DNA of 64,000 nt from Planctomycetota bacterium. Its GTDB lineage: Bacteria; Planctomycetota; Phycisphaerae; Phycisphaerales; UBA5793. This document shows positions 33,689 through 43,572 of the stretch, piece after piece; positions within the stretch are counted from its first letter, which is position 1; every line of letters begins with the position of its first letter. The notes beneath the pieces are model-generated. The model worked only from the letters and a program-made list of their open reading frames with translations, had not been told where the DNA came from and ran no database searches. The stretch covers positions 2,268,581-2,332,580 of the forward strand of contig JABFGK010000001.1 of NCBI GenBank assembly GCA_013112555.1, given 5' to 3'. Both the position numbers and the translations under genes were made by a program.

Positions 33689-34918
33689 ATGGCGCACACA
33701 ACCGTCACCGAGCGGATGAAACAACTGATTGCAGAGGAACTGCCCGGCCTGATCGGATTTCGGCGTGACCTGCATGCCCATCCGGAACTGATGTACGAAG
33801 AAGCACGCACCTCACAGCAGGTCCAGCGTGCGCTCGAGGAACTCGAGATCGAGTTCGCCTGCAACCTCGCCGGCGGAACCGGCGTGCTGGCCTATCTCCC
33901 GGGACAGGACGAGGCACGGGCCGTGGCCCTGCGAGCCGACATGGATGCCCTGCCGATTACGGAAGCGACCGGTCTGGACTATGCCTCGCAGAATCCGGGT
34001 GTCATGCATGCCTGCGGCCACGACGGCCATACGACCATGCTGCTCGGTGCCGCCCGCGTCCTGAAACGGCTGGCAGCGGAACTGCCTGATGACTTGCCTC
34101 GGCCGGTCAAGTTCATCTTTCAACCCGCAGAGGAAGGCGGGGCCGGGGGACTTCGCATGGTTGAGGATGGCGTCCTCCAGGACACGGTCCTTGGCCCGGC
34201 AGCGAGTGAAGCCTACGGAATCCACTGCTGGCCCCTGCTGGAATTGGGCAAAGTCTCGACCCGCGTCGGCCCACTGCTGGCGGCAGCAGATATGTTCACA
34301 GCGACCATCACCGGGCAGATGGCCCATGCTGCCTGGCCACATCGGTCGATCGATCCGATCACGGCAGCCGCAGCGATCGTCAACTCACTGCAGACCATCG
34401 TGAGCCGGAATATCGATCCGATCGAGTCGGCCGTCGTATCAGTCACGCGATTAAACGCCGGCACAGCCAACAACGTGATCCCGAACTCGGCCACGCTGGG
34501 CGGCACGGTCCGCACCCTCTCCGAAGCCGACCGGGCGCTCGTGAAGCAGCGCGTGACGGACATCATCACCGGCGTCGCCCAGGCACACGGCTGCACCAGC
34601 GCGCTCGAATGGGAGGGCCAGGGGTATCCGGTAACCATGAATCACCCGGAGGCAACAGCCAAGTTCTTCCGACACGGCCAGCAGGCCGTCGGGACGGGGC
34701 GGTGCCCGGAATGGCCGGCCCCCGTCATGGGCGGCGAGGACTTCTCGTTTTACTGCAAGGAAGTCCCGTCGTGTTTCTTCGTACTCGGGCAGGTCCCTGA
34801 CGGGCAGGCGAACCCCTATCCTCAGGTTCACACACCCGAGTTCAACTTCAACGATGACAGTCTGGCCCTCGGGGTCGAGATGTTTTGCCGACTCGCGCTC
34901 GACCTGGACGATGAATAA
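33689..34918 (+). CDS. M20-family amidohydrolase (aminoacylase/hippurate hydrolase type)
   Basis: This 409-residue metallopeptidase carries the M20D set: RADMDALPI, HACGHDGH (metal ligands), FQPAEEGGAGG (catalytic Glu-Glu), a dimerisation-domain HAAWPH and the C-terminal MGGEDFSF. GGAG stands four bases before the ATG at 33689; an earlier in-frame start at 33596 overlaps the intergenic region. It hydrolyses N-acyl or N-aminoacyl bonds with two zinc or manganese ions. The exact substrate is not predictable. Cytoplasmic. It is the first chromosomal gene past the element. Confidence 0.92.
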   Translation: MAHTTVTERMKQLIAEELPGLIGFRRDLHAHPELMYEEARTSQQVQRALEELEIEFACNLAGGTGVLAYLPGQDEARAVALRADMDALPITEATGLDYASQNPGVMHACGHDGHTTMLLGAARVLKRLAAELPDDLPRPVKFIFQPAEEGGAGGLRMVEDGVLQDTVLGPAASEAYGIHCWPLLELGKVSTRVGPLLAAADMFTATITGQMAHAAWPHRSIDPITAAAAIVNSLQTIVSRNIDPIESAVVSVTRLNAGTANNVIPNSATLGGTVRTLSEADRALVKQRVTDIITGVAQAHGCTSALEWEGQGYPVTMNHPEATAKFFRHGQQAVGTGRCPEWPAPVMGGEDFSFYCKEVPSCFFVLGQVPDGQANPYPQVHTPEFNFNDDSLALGVEMFCRLALDLDDE

Positions 34919-34951
34919 CCTGGACGAGGCTGAGATAAGGGACGTGGGCAT

Positions 34952-36136
34952 ATGGATAGACGCCGAAAGACGATCCTGAAGGTTGCTTTGTGGGCGCTCG
35001 GATGCGCTGCAGTCTCCGGGGTCCTGGCCGTCCTGTTTGATAACGATGACGTGATGATCCGCGTCATGTGCACCACGATCGGCATGGCGGTCTGTGCGGG
35101 AATTATCCTGCCGTTATCCATGATGCTGGAACGGACTCGGACCCGTCTGGCCGGCATCTTCGGGATTGCAGCAGCCGTTCTCGAGTTTCTGACCGTGCTG
35201 GCGCTGATCTGGGTCACTGACATGCCGGGCTACTCCAATTACGAGGAGGAGTTGCTCGTCTCAGCACTCTCACTGGGCTTTGCAGCCAGTACGGCCGTCG
35301 GGATGCTCGTGCTGGCTCGAACCGACGGGACTCAACTGGCCGCGTGGTGTGGGATCGTCGGCATGGCCGGCTTCACGATTATGATGTGGGTCGCCACCTG
35401 GATGCCCTGGAGATGGCAAGCAGAGAATGGCGCTTTCATAACCGCATGGTGGTTCGCCTATGCCGGCTTTGTGTGCCTCGGCTGCCTGATCGGGTTCCGC
35501 CGAGGGCCGGACCGTCATCTCTGGCGCTGGGCCGGAGTCGCGATCACACTCATTTGCCTTCCGCTGTTCATCACCGATGCCTGGAATCCCCACACGATCA
35601 AACAGTGGCTCTATGGCTCGGGCGTGACGCTCTCGCTGCTGGTGTGCTATTCGAACCTGCTGCTGTTTATCCCATCGAAGCCGGGGACGCGCTGGGCGCA
35701 CTATGTGTCAATCGCAGCAGCCGTCTTCACGGTCATCATGATCAACATCCTCGTGATTACCGATTTCAGGGTGAATGAGGACGTCCTGTACAAACTGATC
35801 TCGGCCGGCTCAATCGTGACCGGCTGCGGCACGCTCGCCGTTGCCGTCCTTCAAGCGCTGTTCCGACGGACGGGGGAGATCACCGGCTCAACCGCAGCAC
35901 TCATCACGGTGTCAATGACGTGCCCGCGCTGTGCGCTGACACAGGAGGTCAGCGTGGGTAAGAGTGCCTGTGTCGCCTGCGGGCTTCGGATCAGACTGAG
36001 CATTGATGATCCGGGTTGCCCCGAATGCGGCTATCTGCTGCACCACCACCCGACGGACCGATGCCCGGAGTGCGGGCGGGTGATCCGGACGAAGCAGCAG
36101 GACATAGGGACGGTCAAACCGCCGTCAGCGTCATAA
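34952..36136 (+). CDS. Polytopic membrane protein with C-terminal double zinc ribbon
   Basis: The protein is 394 residues with about nine hydrophobic segments between residues 10 and 315. A cytosolic tail has two ribbons (CPRCALTQEV ... CVACGLRI, then CPECGYLL ... CPECGRVI). The last ribbon matches the planctomycete 'CPECGYdL' knuckle found on many membrane proteins. No transport motif is visible. It follows the amidohydrolase by 33 bases and is probably co-transcribed. Function unknown. Confidence 0.7.
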   Translation: MDRRRKTILKVALWALGCAAVSGVLAVLFDNDDVMIRVMCTTIGMAVCAGIILPLSMMLERTRTRLAGIFGIAAAVLEFLTVLALIWVTDMPGYSNYEEELLVSALSLGFAASTAVGMLVLARTDGTQLAAWCGIVGMAGFTIMMWVATWMPWRWQAENGAFITAWWFAYAGFVCLGCLIGFRRGPDRHLWRWAGVAITLICLPLFITDAWNPHTIKQWLYGSGVTLSLLVCYSNLLLFIPSKPGTRWAHYVSIAAAVFTVIMINILVITDFRVNEDVLYKLISAGSIVTGCGTLAVAVLQALFRRTGEITGSTAALITVSMTCPRCALTQEVSVGKSACVACGLRIRLSIDDPGCPECGYLLHHHPTDRCPECGRVIRTKQQDIGTVKPPSAS

Positions 36137-36186
36137 GCAAAACCGGCTGCCGCATCAAGTGAGTTGTCATTCACATGGAAAAAAAG

Positions 36187-36217
36187 AACCGACCCGGTCC
36201 GTGGCCTACCGGGTCGG
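36187..36217 (-). terminator. Strong hairpin with T tract on the minus strand
   Basis: ACCGACCCGGT (36187-36197) pairs perfectly with ACCGGGTCGGT (36207-36217), loop of nine. Seven A precede it on the plus strand (36178-36184), so the T tract serves the minus strand. No minus-strand gene is evident upstream of it. For the plus-strand gene ending at 36136 the hairpin would act without a T tract. Confidence 0.6.
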
Positions 36218-36704
36218 TCGAGATGCCGATGTGCCGAGTGGGTGCTCGGCAGTGTCCACTGCGCCCAAAGTCGGTCGCCCTGTGCACGGCCCGCGGTCAA
36301 AGAGTCTCGGCGTGAAAACAAGCCGGGAGTTCGATCGCAAGCACGGTGTGCCCGGCGGTCGATGGCGGCGTCCCAGCAGCGGACGGCGGCACCATATTCG
36401 TCAGGGCGCGCTCAGTGGTCCAATAGAGGTGGACCTGCGGCTCTGGGTACTCGCGCCCTGACAGTTAGAAGTTCGCCCCGGACGAATCGGCGGTTCCCGG
36501 TTTTCATGCTTTACGTCAGAGGATTGCAATAATCAGGCTTACTCACAGTATTTCTTGTCGTTCATGCCAAGTGCTCCCCGATCACCCAGCCCTGCAACAT
36601 GAGTGATTCCAAAGCACCAGTGCCAATCCCGACCGTAATACTGGTTCAGACCGAGTCGGTACCGCATACGATTCTGTGCCCGATGAGACACGAGGACCCT
36701 GCCG
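36218..36704. other. Intergenic region without a supported gene
   Basis: Nearly 490 bases separate the hairpin from the phosphoesterase start. No coding pattern on either strand looks real. The minus-strand terminator at its left edge raises the possibility of an unannotated small minus-strand RNA in this stretch, but no promoter is clear. Confidence 0.35.
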
Positions 36705-37779
36705 ATGATTCGCACCATCCTGACTCGACGACAATCATCACGGCTCGGTCAGGCGACCGGCGGGAATACCGGTATCTCGGCTCCGACAACCCCCAATGTT
36801 GCCGGGGCATCTCAACAGGGCCCAAAGAGGCCCCCAGCGGCACCGCGAATGTCACGGGTTCGACATCGAGTGAGTCGGGCTGCCAATCAGATCAGCAACG
36901 GGCGATTACACCGCCATGCGACCCGAAAAAAGCCCGCGATCGTGGCCCGAACGGTCTGGTGCCCGCGCTGGCCACAGGCGCTCGACGGCTTCACGATTCT
37001 CCATATCTCAGACTTCCATCTCGGCGAGTTATTGACGCCCGATCAGGCACTCGGCATGGTCGCTGATGCACAGGAACAGGCCGGCCCGGTTGACTTGCTG
37101 GCCATGACCGGTGATCTGATCGACTTCGACGACTTCTCAGGTGCCCGGACACTCCTGGCCCGCCTGGCAGCCTATCCGGCCCGATACGGGGCATGGGCCG
37201 TGACCGGCAACCATGATGTCCTGGTGGATCCGGATGCGTTTTCGAGGCTGTATGACGGTGTCGGCATCCACCTCCTGGACAACCAGAGCCACGCCGTCTG
37301 CCCGGCCGGCCGGCCCGAGATAACAGTCTCCGGGATCGAGTGGGGCAAGAGCAGGCGCCCGGCTCTCGCATTTGGTTCGGCACGTGTGCGGGACACGGTC
37401 CAATGCCACGTCACCCGGCAGACGTGCTGAGAAACAGGGGCTGCATGACAAGGACCAGCCGGCACATGTGCTGCTGAGTCATCACCCGGACGCCTTTCGA
37501 TCAGCCTCGCGCATTCTTGTTCGAAAGGTTGATCTCGTGCTGTCCGGGCACACGCACGGCGGTCAGATCAACCTGAGGCAAAGCAGGCCGGCGCATGCTT
37601 CCAGATTGCCCCGCAGTTCTTTTTCGCTCACAAGACACCGGTATCAATGGGGCATTTTCCGACGAGGACACTGCCGGCTCCATGTGACGTCCGGCGTCGG
37701 GTCGTGGTTCCCAGTGCGTGTCAAGTGCCCGCCGGAAATAGCCTTACTGACGGTTCGAGCCGGTCATCGCCAGTCGTAG
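36705..37779 (+). pseudogene. Metallophosphoesterase interrupted by a frameshift
   Basis: The first part (36705-37430) has the calcineurin-like motifs DFHLG, GDLIDFDDF and GNHDV. The second part is in a different frame (about 37400-37779) and has LLSHHPDAF, SGHTHGGQI and a normal family C-terminus (SGVGSWFPVRVKCPPEIALLTV). Together they make a YaeI/YkuE-like enzyme of about 355 residues including an odd basic N-terminus of about 85. The shift is of +1 type between about 37395 and 37430. A sequencing error or an inactivating mutation are the likely causes. The start has AGGA eight bases upstream. Confidence 0.85.
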
Positions 37780-38044
37780 CATGATTCTGATGATGTCGGC
37801 GATCGCCTCCCGGGCAGGAAGAGTTGGGCTGCTCCCGATGTCGGTATGGTCAATTGTCGGAACGGTAGGTAAGATGGACTGCTGTCAGTCAGGCTCGGAT
37901 CAACGCCGACGTCTTCGCTCTGTGCTATCTGTCAACAAGCCCGTGGTTGTTGACAGCGGATGGTGACGCCGGTTTCAAGCCGTTGCGTGCCTCTCGTCGC
38001 GTTGGTACCTGCCGTCCGGGCTGCGAACAGTGGAGGTTCCGGCC

Positions 38045-38791
38045 GTGCGCGAGTTTCGCAACACGATTCTGATCGTCGGACTGTTTCTCTTCTTCGGCTG
38101 GGCATTCTGGGCCTGGTTCTGGAACCCACAGATCAGTCGTGAATGGCTGCTCGCCAACAAAGCCCTGAGTGCCGGGCTTTTCGTCGTCACGGGACTCGTC
38201 CTCATTTGGGCGTTGAAGTTTGAGGACAAACTCCCCGATCTCCTGGCTCATTATACCGGTGGCATCTACTACGAACAGAACGGCCTGTGCTTCATGCCCG
38301 TCATGCGGAAAGAGGGCGATCGCGCTTTCCTGTGCATCTACTACGAGAATCGCTACGAGAATGCCTGTGATGCCATCGTGCACATCAGGCCGCCAAAGCA
38401 GGCCATTCAGCACCGGCCCGATGCCTATGACATGCGTTTTGCCTTCCAGTGCGGCGGAGGAGCGGTCGGCGTCATCCAGCAGCCGGTCGCAGTGCACCCG
38501 AAACTCCAGGGTCAGGTGATTGACGTTCAGATCGCAGCGGCCGTCAACTTCCCCCACAATCGCGGGGACCAAGTCCGATCACACCGCGGCATGCCGTGCG
38601 GCACCTTCGAAGTGGATTGGGGCGTCAACTTCCGCACCGGGATGCACGAACTGTCCGGCGAGATCGAGTTACTGGAGCCGGTCAGCGTCCATCTGCCGAT
38701 CCCCCGCGGCGTGAGTAACCGCATTCGAGCCGGCCAGCACTGGCGGCAACAGCTTCTGTCTGCTGCGGATCAACCCCACAAGAACACGTGA
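38045..38791 (+). CDS. Two-helix membrane-anchored protein of unknown function
   Basis: The protein is 248 residues. Two hydrophobic helices sit at about 5-25 and 45-65, then a soluble mainly beta domain of about 180 residues with no recognised motif. I chose the GTG at 38045 because GGAGG lies eight bases upstream. An alternative GTG at 38030 would contain that site. It stands between the phosphoesterase relic and the EEP-domain gene. The soluble domain includes IYYENRYENACDAIVHIRPP and several cysteines. Not recognised. Confidence 0.6.
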   Translation: MREFRNTILIVGLFLFFGWAFWAWFWNPQISREWLLANKALSAGLFVVTGLVLIWALKFEDKLPDLLAHYTGGIYYEQNGLCFMPVMRKEGDRAFLCIYYENRYENACDAIVHIRPPKQAIQHRPDAYDMRFAFQCGGGAVGVIQQPVAVHPKLQGQVIDVQIAAAVNFPHNRGDQVRSHRGMPCGTFEVDWGVNFRTGMHELSGEIELLEPVSVHLPIPRGVSNRIRAGQHWRQQLLSAADQPHKNT

Positions 38792-38940
38792 GCCGCGCAC
38801 CCGGCCTCGACCGGCGCGAATACCCCATCCAGACTTTCGTCTGTGGATCGACTGCCGCCGGTCTGTTCGGCTATGCTTGTGTCTCTGCGTATCAGAGCGA
38901 ACCGTTGTCTGAAACCCTTGCGAAATCGGGAGTTTGCACC

Positions 38941-40551
38941 ATGTCACTCAAGAGGTGGATGCCGTTGCGAGGCTGGGCCTGCCCTCTCATGTCGATCGGC
39001 TGCGTATTGCTGGCCGGCACACCAGCCGTCGGCCGACAGGATGCACCCGCTCAGCCGGCGGAGCCGAGTCACACCGCTCCGGTCGTCATCGACGGCGATT
39101 TCAGTGACTGGGCCGACCTGATCCCATCGTCTCCAAACATCTTCCCGACATCGGATACCACATTCGCCGACATCGGCTTCGTGTGGACCAGGGCAGACTC
39201 ACAGTGGCTCTATCTGCGATTCGAAATGCGACGAGTCCTGAACCTGCAGGGCATGGATGGGACCATCACCCTGAGGCTCGACCTTGATGGCAACCCGGAT
39301 ACCGGTGCCACGCTGGAAGGACTCAGCGATAAACTGACCATGGGCGGTGTGGACGTCGAGCTGCTGTTTTCTCCCACCGGCGCACGGGGCCGACCGATGG
39401 GTACGTCCGCTCGCATCTACCGGACCGACGGGTCGGCGTCATCGACCATGAACCCGTACCTGCTCAAGACATCGTTCGCACCGACCTACGCAACCGACAG
39501 CGTTGAGTTGCGAATCAGCCGAGACGGAATCGAGGCCGGAGAAGGGAACCCGATCGCACGCACTATCGCAGTGGGCAGCACCGGAGTGCAAGGCCAGTTG
39601 TTTGCGACTGACCGCACCGGAATGCTCGTTGATCACAGCGATGTATTCCGCTTTCCATCTGAAGACTTCGAAGCGTCGTCAACCGGCAGCCCTGCAGCCT
39701 TGCCGTTCCCAACCCCCTCACGTGCGCCGGGGACGCGAGTCCGATGCATCTCGTGGAATGTCCATCGCGGTGAGTTGTTCAAGAGCCCGGCTGCCTTTGC
39801 ACGCGTGCTGACGGCACTCGATCCGGACGTGATCTGCTTCCAGGAGTTGGATTTCAATGCGACCACAGACAAGCTGCAGCAGTGGCTTCGACAATACCTC
39901 GTTGATGGAGACTCATGGGAGGCGCGCGTGAGCCCCAACACCGGGACCGGTGTGGCATCGCGCCTGTCAACCGTCGCGGTTGGGCCGACCGTCATGCCGG
40001 CCGTGGGGACCACCAATCGGAGCCTGCGAGCCACCAGCCTGCTCATCGGTGTGCCCGGCTCCGGCCTGACACCAGGCCGACGCATTGTGTTCATCAGTAC
40101 GCACATGAAGTGCTGTGGGACGGCCGGTGACTCCTCGGACCTCAAGCGAATCGAGGAAGGGAATCTGATCCACACACTGTTGCGACGGATTCGGTATGAC
40201 GCGGATCCGAGCGGGATCGTCGTCATGGGCGATTTCAACCTGGTCGGGTCGCGTGCACCGCTTGATGCGATCATGCGAGCCGAAGATCTTGACGGGTCGG
40301 ACCTGCTGGATGTCGCCCCGAATGTGCTGGGCGATCAGATCAACACGACCTGGCGGAGCAGCAATGAGCCGTTCCTGCCGGGACGACTCGACTTCGCGTT
40401 GGTCAGTGATTCCACACTGCCAGTACTCAGCAGTTTCGTCTTCGATACCCACCTGCTGCCGACGGACCTGGCCGCGGCGATGTGTGTCGAGTCCGACGAT
40501 ACGACACAGGCTTCCGATCACCTGCCAATCGTGGTCGATCTGGGCTGGTAG
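38941..40551 (+). CDS. Secreted protein with endonuclease/exonuclease/phosphatase domain
   Basis: The protein is 536 residues. A signal peptide (about 1-30) precedes a DOMON/CBM9-like domain (about 45-220; IDGDFSDWADL is the typical entry) and an EEP domain (about 260-535). The EEP domain has SWNVHRGELF, QELD, GDFNLVGSR and the final SDHLPIVVDLGW catalytic His. GGAG stands eight bases before the ATG. An extended frame to 38788 overlaps the preceding gene and is rejected. The enzyme could cleave phosphodiesters in extracellular nucleic acids or phospholipid headgroups. The substrate is not predictable. Confidence 0.85.
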   Translation: MSLKRWMPLRGWACPLMSIGCVLLAGTPAVGRQDAPAQPAEPSHTAPVVIDGDFSDWADLIPSSPNIFPTSDTTFADIGFVWTRADSQWLYLRFEMRRVLNLQGMDGTITLRLDLDGNPDTGATLEGLSDKLTMGGVDVELLFSPTGARGRPMGTSARIYRTDGSASSTMNPYLLKTSFAPTYATDSVELRISRDGIEAGEGNPIARTIAVGSTGVQGQLFATDRTGMLVDHSDVFRFPSEDFEASSTGSPAALPFPTPSRAPGTRVRCISWNVHRGELFKSPAAFARVLTALDPDVICFQELDFNATTDKLQQWLRQYLVDGDSWEARVSPNTGTGVASRLSTVAVGPTVMPAVGTTNRSLRATSLLIGVPGSGLTPGRRIVFISTHMKCCGTAGDSSDLKRIEEGNLIHTLLRRIRYDADPSGIVVMGDFNLVGSRAPLDAIMRAEDLDGSDLLDVAPNVLGDQINTTWRSSNEPFLPGRLDFALVSDSTLPVLSSFVFDTHLLPTDLAAAMCVESDDTTQASDHLPIVVDLGW

Positions 40552-40587
40552 TGCCGGACAGTTGCAATCACATGCCTGCCAACCGTG

Positions 40588-41970
40588 CTAAGTCCCGTTC
40601 GGTTGATTCGAATCGGCTGAGGCACCGGATGATTCCAGGTGATCCTGAATTTGCTCCTCAGACAGTTTCCGCAGGCGCACCCGCTTGAGATGAGTCCGCT
40701 CAGCCGTCATGACCGTGACCTCAATCCCATTGAGGACGAATCGCTCTTCAGGCTCAGGAATGCGCCCGACGGTCGCGAACACCCACCCCCCGACGGTATC
40801 GAAGTCCTGATCCTCCGGGAGCGTGGTCCCCCACTCATCATTCAGATCGTCAATGTGATAACGGGCATCGACGACGACAGTGCCGTCTTCAGCCTCGTGC
40901 ATTGACGGCTCGGCTTCATCCTCCGGCTCGTGTTCATCGTGGATCTCCCCGACAATCTCCTCGACGATGTCTTCAATCGTCACGAGCCCGGCCGTCCCCC
41001 CGTATTCATCCAGCACGATGGCCATGTGCACCTGGCGCTTCTGGAAGTCAGACAGGAGATCGGCGATCCGGCGGGATTCGGGGACCAGGATGGCTTGCCG
41101 CAGCAACAGCTTCAACTCGAAGTCCTCGATCGGCCTGCCGACATACGGCAACAGGTCCTTCACATACAAAATGCCCTCGATGTGGTCGAGGTCAGTTGTA
41201 TAGACGGGAAATCGTGAGTGGCCGGCCTCAATCACAAAGGCCTTGATCGCCTCAAGATCGTTGGACAGTTCGATCCCTTCCACGTCAATGCGCGGCGTCA
41301 TCACCTCGTAGACGGTGGCCGTGCGAAAATCAACGACTGCCTCAATCATGTCACGCTCGGCCTCGCCGATATTGCCCTCGCGCTGACTGTCCTCCACAAC
41401 CTGCCGCAGTTCTTCTTCCAGGTCATCGCGTTGTTCTGCACCGACAAGCCGCCGAATCGCCTCACTGAGCCAGAGCAAAGGGATGACAAACGGCTTGGAG
41501 AGAAAATCCAGCGTGGGGAGCAACCAGAGCGACAGACGGACCATCGGCGTGGCCACATGCTCCGAGATGGACCATGCCACACCCACATCCACTAACCAGA
41601 GCCACCCAAAGACGATCAATGCACCGATGGCCAGATGAAGCGTATTCTGAGCCGTCTGTGCACTCAGCGTCGCCTCATCACTGCCACCGACTGCGGCCGG
41701 GGAGACGCCGCCATGCATCCCGATGCTCAGGAGCACGGAGAGAATGAGTACGGCTGCAAACAGACGCCGCCATACGGCCACGGAGAGGATGAGTTCTTCC
41801 TCCCGGTCGCGCATCCAGTCAATCCACCGCTTGCGGTCCGATGGCTTGAGTTTGAGTTCCAACTCACCACGCGAGTACTCGACCAGCGACATCTGAAGGG
41901 CCGAGCAATAGGCACTCAGCACAGCCGAAATGACCGTAATCCAGTTCCAGTATTGCGATTGTTCAAACAT
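40588..41970 (-). CDS. Hemolysin C/CorC-family CBS-domain membrane protein
   Basis: The protein is 460 residues. A CNNM-type N-terminal region with about four hydrophobic segments (1-190) precedes a CBS pair (about 215-330, including [14 protein letters not shown] and [21 protein letters not shown], then [26 protein letters not shown]). A CorC_HlyC transporter-associated domain at the end has [10 protein letters not shown]. The family is linked to Mg2+/Co2+ handling rather than haemolysis. It lies 112 bases downstream of ybeY on the same strand. Pairing of ybeY with corC-like genes is widespread. Confidence 0.9.
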   Translation of the reverse strand: MFEQSQYWNWITVISAVLSAYCSALQMSLVEYSRGELELKLKPSDRKRWIDWMRDREEELILSVAVWRRLFAAVLILSVLLSIGMHGGVSPAAVGGSDEATLSAQTAQNTLHLAIGALIVFGWLWLVDVGVAWSISEHVATPMVRLSLWLLPTLDFLSKPFVIPLLWLSEAIRRLVGAEQRDDLEEELRQVVEDSQREGNIGEAERDMIEAVVDFRTATVYEVMTPRIDVEGIELSNDLEAIKAFVIEAGHSRFPVYTTDLDHIEGILYVKDLLPYVGRPIEDFELKLLLRQAILVPESRRIADLLSDFQKRQVHMAIVLDEYGGTAGLVTIEDIVEEIVGEIHDEHEPEDEAEPSMHEAEDGTVVVDARYHIDDLNDEWGTTLPEDQDFDTVGGWVFATVGRIPEPEERFVLNGIEVTVMTAERTHLKRVRLRKLSEEQIQDHLESSGASADSNQPNGT

Positions 41971-42082
41971 GGTGTCAGTGATACGCGATTCGTCAATCGA
42001 AGGATCACCCTGCCGTTCACTTCATGCGCAGTGATGATCGGTCGATTCAGTCCTTTCCAGGTTCGTCAGCCCCATCGTGAAT

Positions 42083-42706
42083 TCATCCCGGTTCATCGCT
42101 CGCATCTTCGCCGGGCTGACAATAGACGCGCCCGACTCCAATGCCTTGCAGAATCTCGTCTTCGCGATCGTGCATCGCATCATGCTGCTGCGGGTCATGA
42201 TCGTCGTACCCGAGGCAGTGAAGCAGACCGTGAACGATGTACAGTAAGACTTCATGGTTCAGGTTGTGGTTCCGCCGCAGACTCTCGCGAAAGGCAACAT
42301 CGGCACACACGATGATCTGTGTACAGACCGAACACGATGATTCATCGACAGACTCGTCGGCTTCCTCGTCGTTGAGATCGAACGTGATGACATCGGTGGT
42401 GCCCGGAATACCGAGGTACTGCTCATGCAATCTCGACATCTCCTCGTCATCAGTAATCTGCACGTCAATCGATCCGGCGTCAATCCCGGCACACTGCGCA
42501 GCGGCCAGCGTCAGGCTCAGAAGCCGGTCGGTATTGAGTTGATGGAGGGGGTCATCGGCATCGTGACGGATGCGACGGATGAGCGGCTCAGTCAGGGAAA
42601 TATCTGCTGTCAATAACGGGACGGCATCGGCATCACCGTCCCCGGTTGATTGCGGACCCGGGTCGGCAGTGGAGCCTGATTCATCAGCAGCCTGTGCGGT
42701 AGACAT
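42083..42706 (-). CDS. ybeY: Endoribonuclease YbeY (16S rRNA maturation)
   Basis: The zinc ligands are in HGLLHCLGYDDHDPQQHDAM, the family H3-x-H-x5-H motif. The upstream TDVITFDLND segment is also typical. The protein functions in 16S rRNA 3' processing and ribosome quality control. The N-terminus before the domain is long and Ala/Ser/Asp-rich. Starts at 42706 (ATG, used here) and 42751 (ATG) are both possible, and neither has a strong ribosome site. It precedes the CorC-like gene and follows plsY. Confidence 0.9.
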   Translation of the reverse strand: MSTAQAADESGSTADPGPQSTGDGDADAVPLLTADISLTEPLIRRIRHDADDPLHQLNTDRLLSLTLAAAQCAGIDAGSIDVQITDDEEMSRLHEQYLGIPGTTDVITFDLNDEEADESVDESSCSVCTQIIVCADVAFRESLRRNHNLNHEVLLYIVHGLLHCLGYDDHDPQQHDAMHDREDEILQGIGVGRVYCQPGEDASDEPG

Positions 42707-42804
42707 GCGCGATACTCGATCCAATGAGGGCGATTCCGTGTTCCCTAGCATATCCGGTATCGACCGGAGTGCCAATCCGGGAACGCGAAGTGTTGCTGGA
42801 AGGT

Positions 42805-43572
42805 CTATTTCGGCGGCGTTGTGGGAGGATCCTGTGCCTCATCCGGCAACGCCTGCCCGATCTTCGGTTCGGTGCCGTTGAGCAGACGCTTGATGTTTGA
42901 TGTGTGCTTGAAGGCCACGAAGACAGCCATCAGCACGGTCACGGCCAGGAACGGCCAGCCGTCAGCCAGCCCACGGCCCCAGGCAGACAGGCCGCTGCCG
43001 GCTTCGGAGGATGCATCAAGATCACGCGGCATCTGCACCACGACATACCACAACGGCAGCGAGGCGGAGGCCACGATGCTCGATAACGAGATGTAGCGGG
43101 ACAGACGAACACAGATCAGCCAGACGGCCATCGCACCCAAAGCGGGCCAGGTCAGGTGCGGGTACATCCCCACCATGGCCCCGAATCCGGTGGCAACCCC
43201 CTTGCCACCCTTGAAACCAAGGAATACCGAGAACATGTGCCCGCCAATGGAGGCAGCCCCCACCCCAAGCCACCACCATGACTGAGCCGAGGTCAGCGTC
43301 GGCTGCGATTCGGATTGAAGATCAAGGGCCATCGTCCCGAACCAAAGACCTGCCACCACAACCGGCACCAGCCCTTTGAGCACGTCAAGTGTGAAGCAGA
43401 TCATGCCCCAGGAGCGACCGAGTGTCCGCCCGACATTCGACGCCCCGACATTGCCGGACCCGTGCTTCCTGATGTCAATACCCTTGATACGGCCGAGAAT
43501 CAGGGCAAATGAGATCGAACCGGTCAGATATGCGGCTGCCAGCATTATCAGCCATCTGGTGGTTTCATTCAT
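42805..43572 (-). CDS. plsY: Acyl-phosphate:glycerol-3-phosphate acyltransferase PlsY
   Basis: The protein is 255 residues with five or more transmembrane helices. It has the three PlsY signature loops: GSISFALILGRIKGIDIRKHGSGNVGASN near the start, FLGFKGGKGVATGFG in the middle, and KHTSNIKRLLNGTEPKIG at the end. The enzyme makes lysophosphatidic acid from acyl phosphate at the inner membrane. Its start overlaps the stop of the glycosyltransferase gene (ATGA), so they are coupled. Confidence 0.95.
   Translation of the reverse strand: MNETTRWLIMLAAAYLTGSISFALILGRIKGIDIRKHGSGNVGASNVGRTLGRSWGMICFTLDVLKGLVPVVVAGLWFGTMALDLQSESQPTLTSAQSWWWLGVGAASIGGHMFSVFLGFKGGKGVATGFGAMVGMYPHLTWPALGAMAVWLICVRLSRYISLSSIVASASLPLWYVVVQMPRDLDASSEAGSGLSAWGRGLADGWPFLAVTVLMAVFVAFKHTSNIKRLLNGTEPKIGQALPDEAQDPPTTPPK

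Noticed and set aside
33204..33701. Minus-strand open frame overlapping tRNA-Thr
   Set aside because: It reads through the tRNA and its upstream region; no domain or ribosome site.
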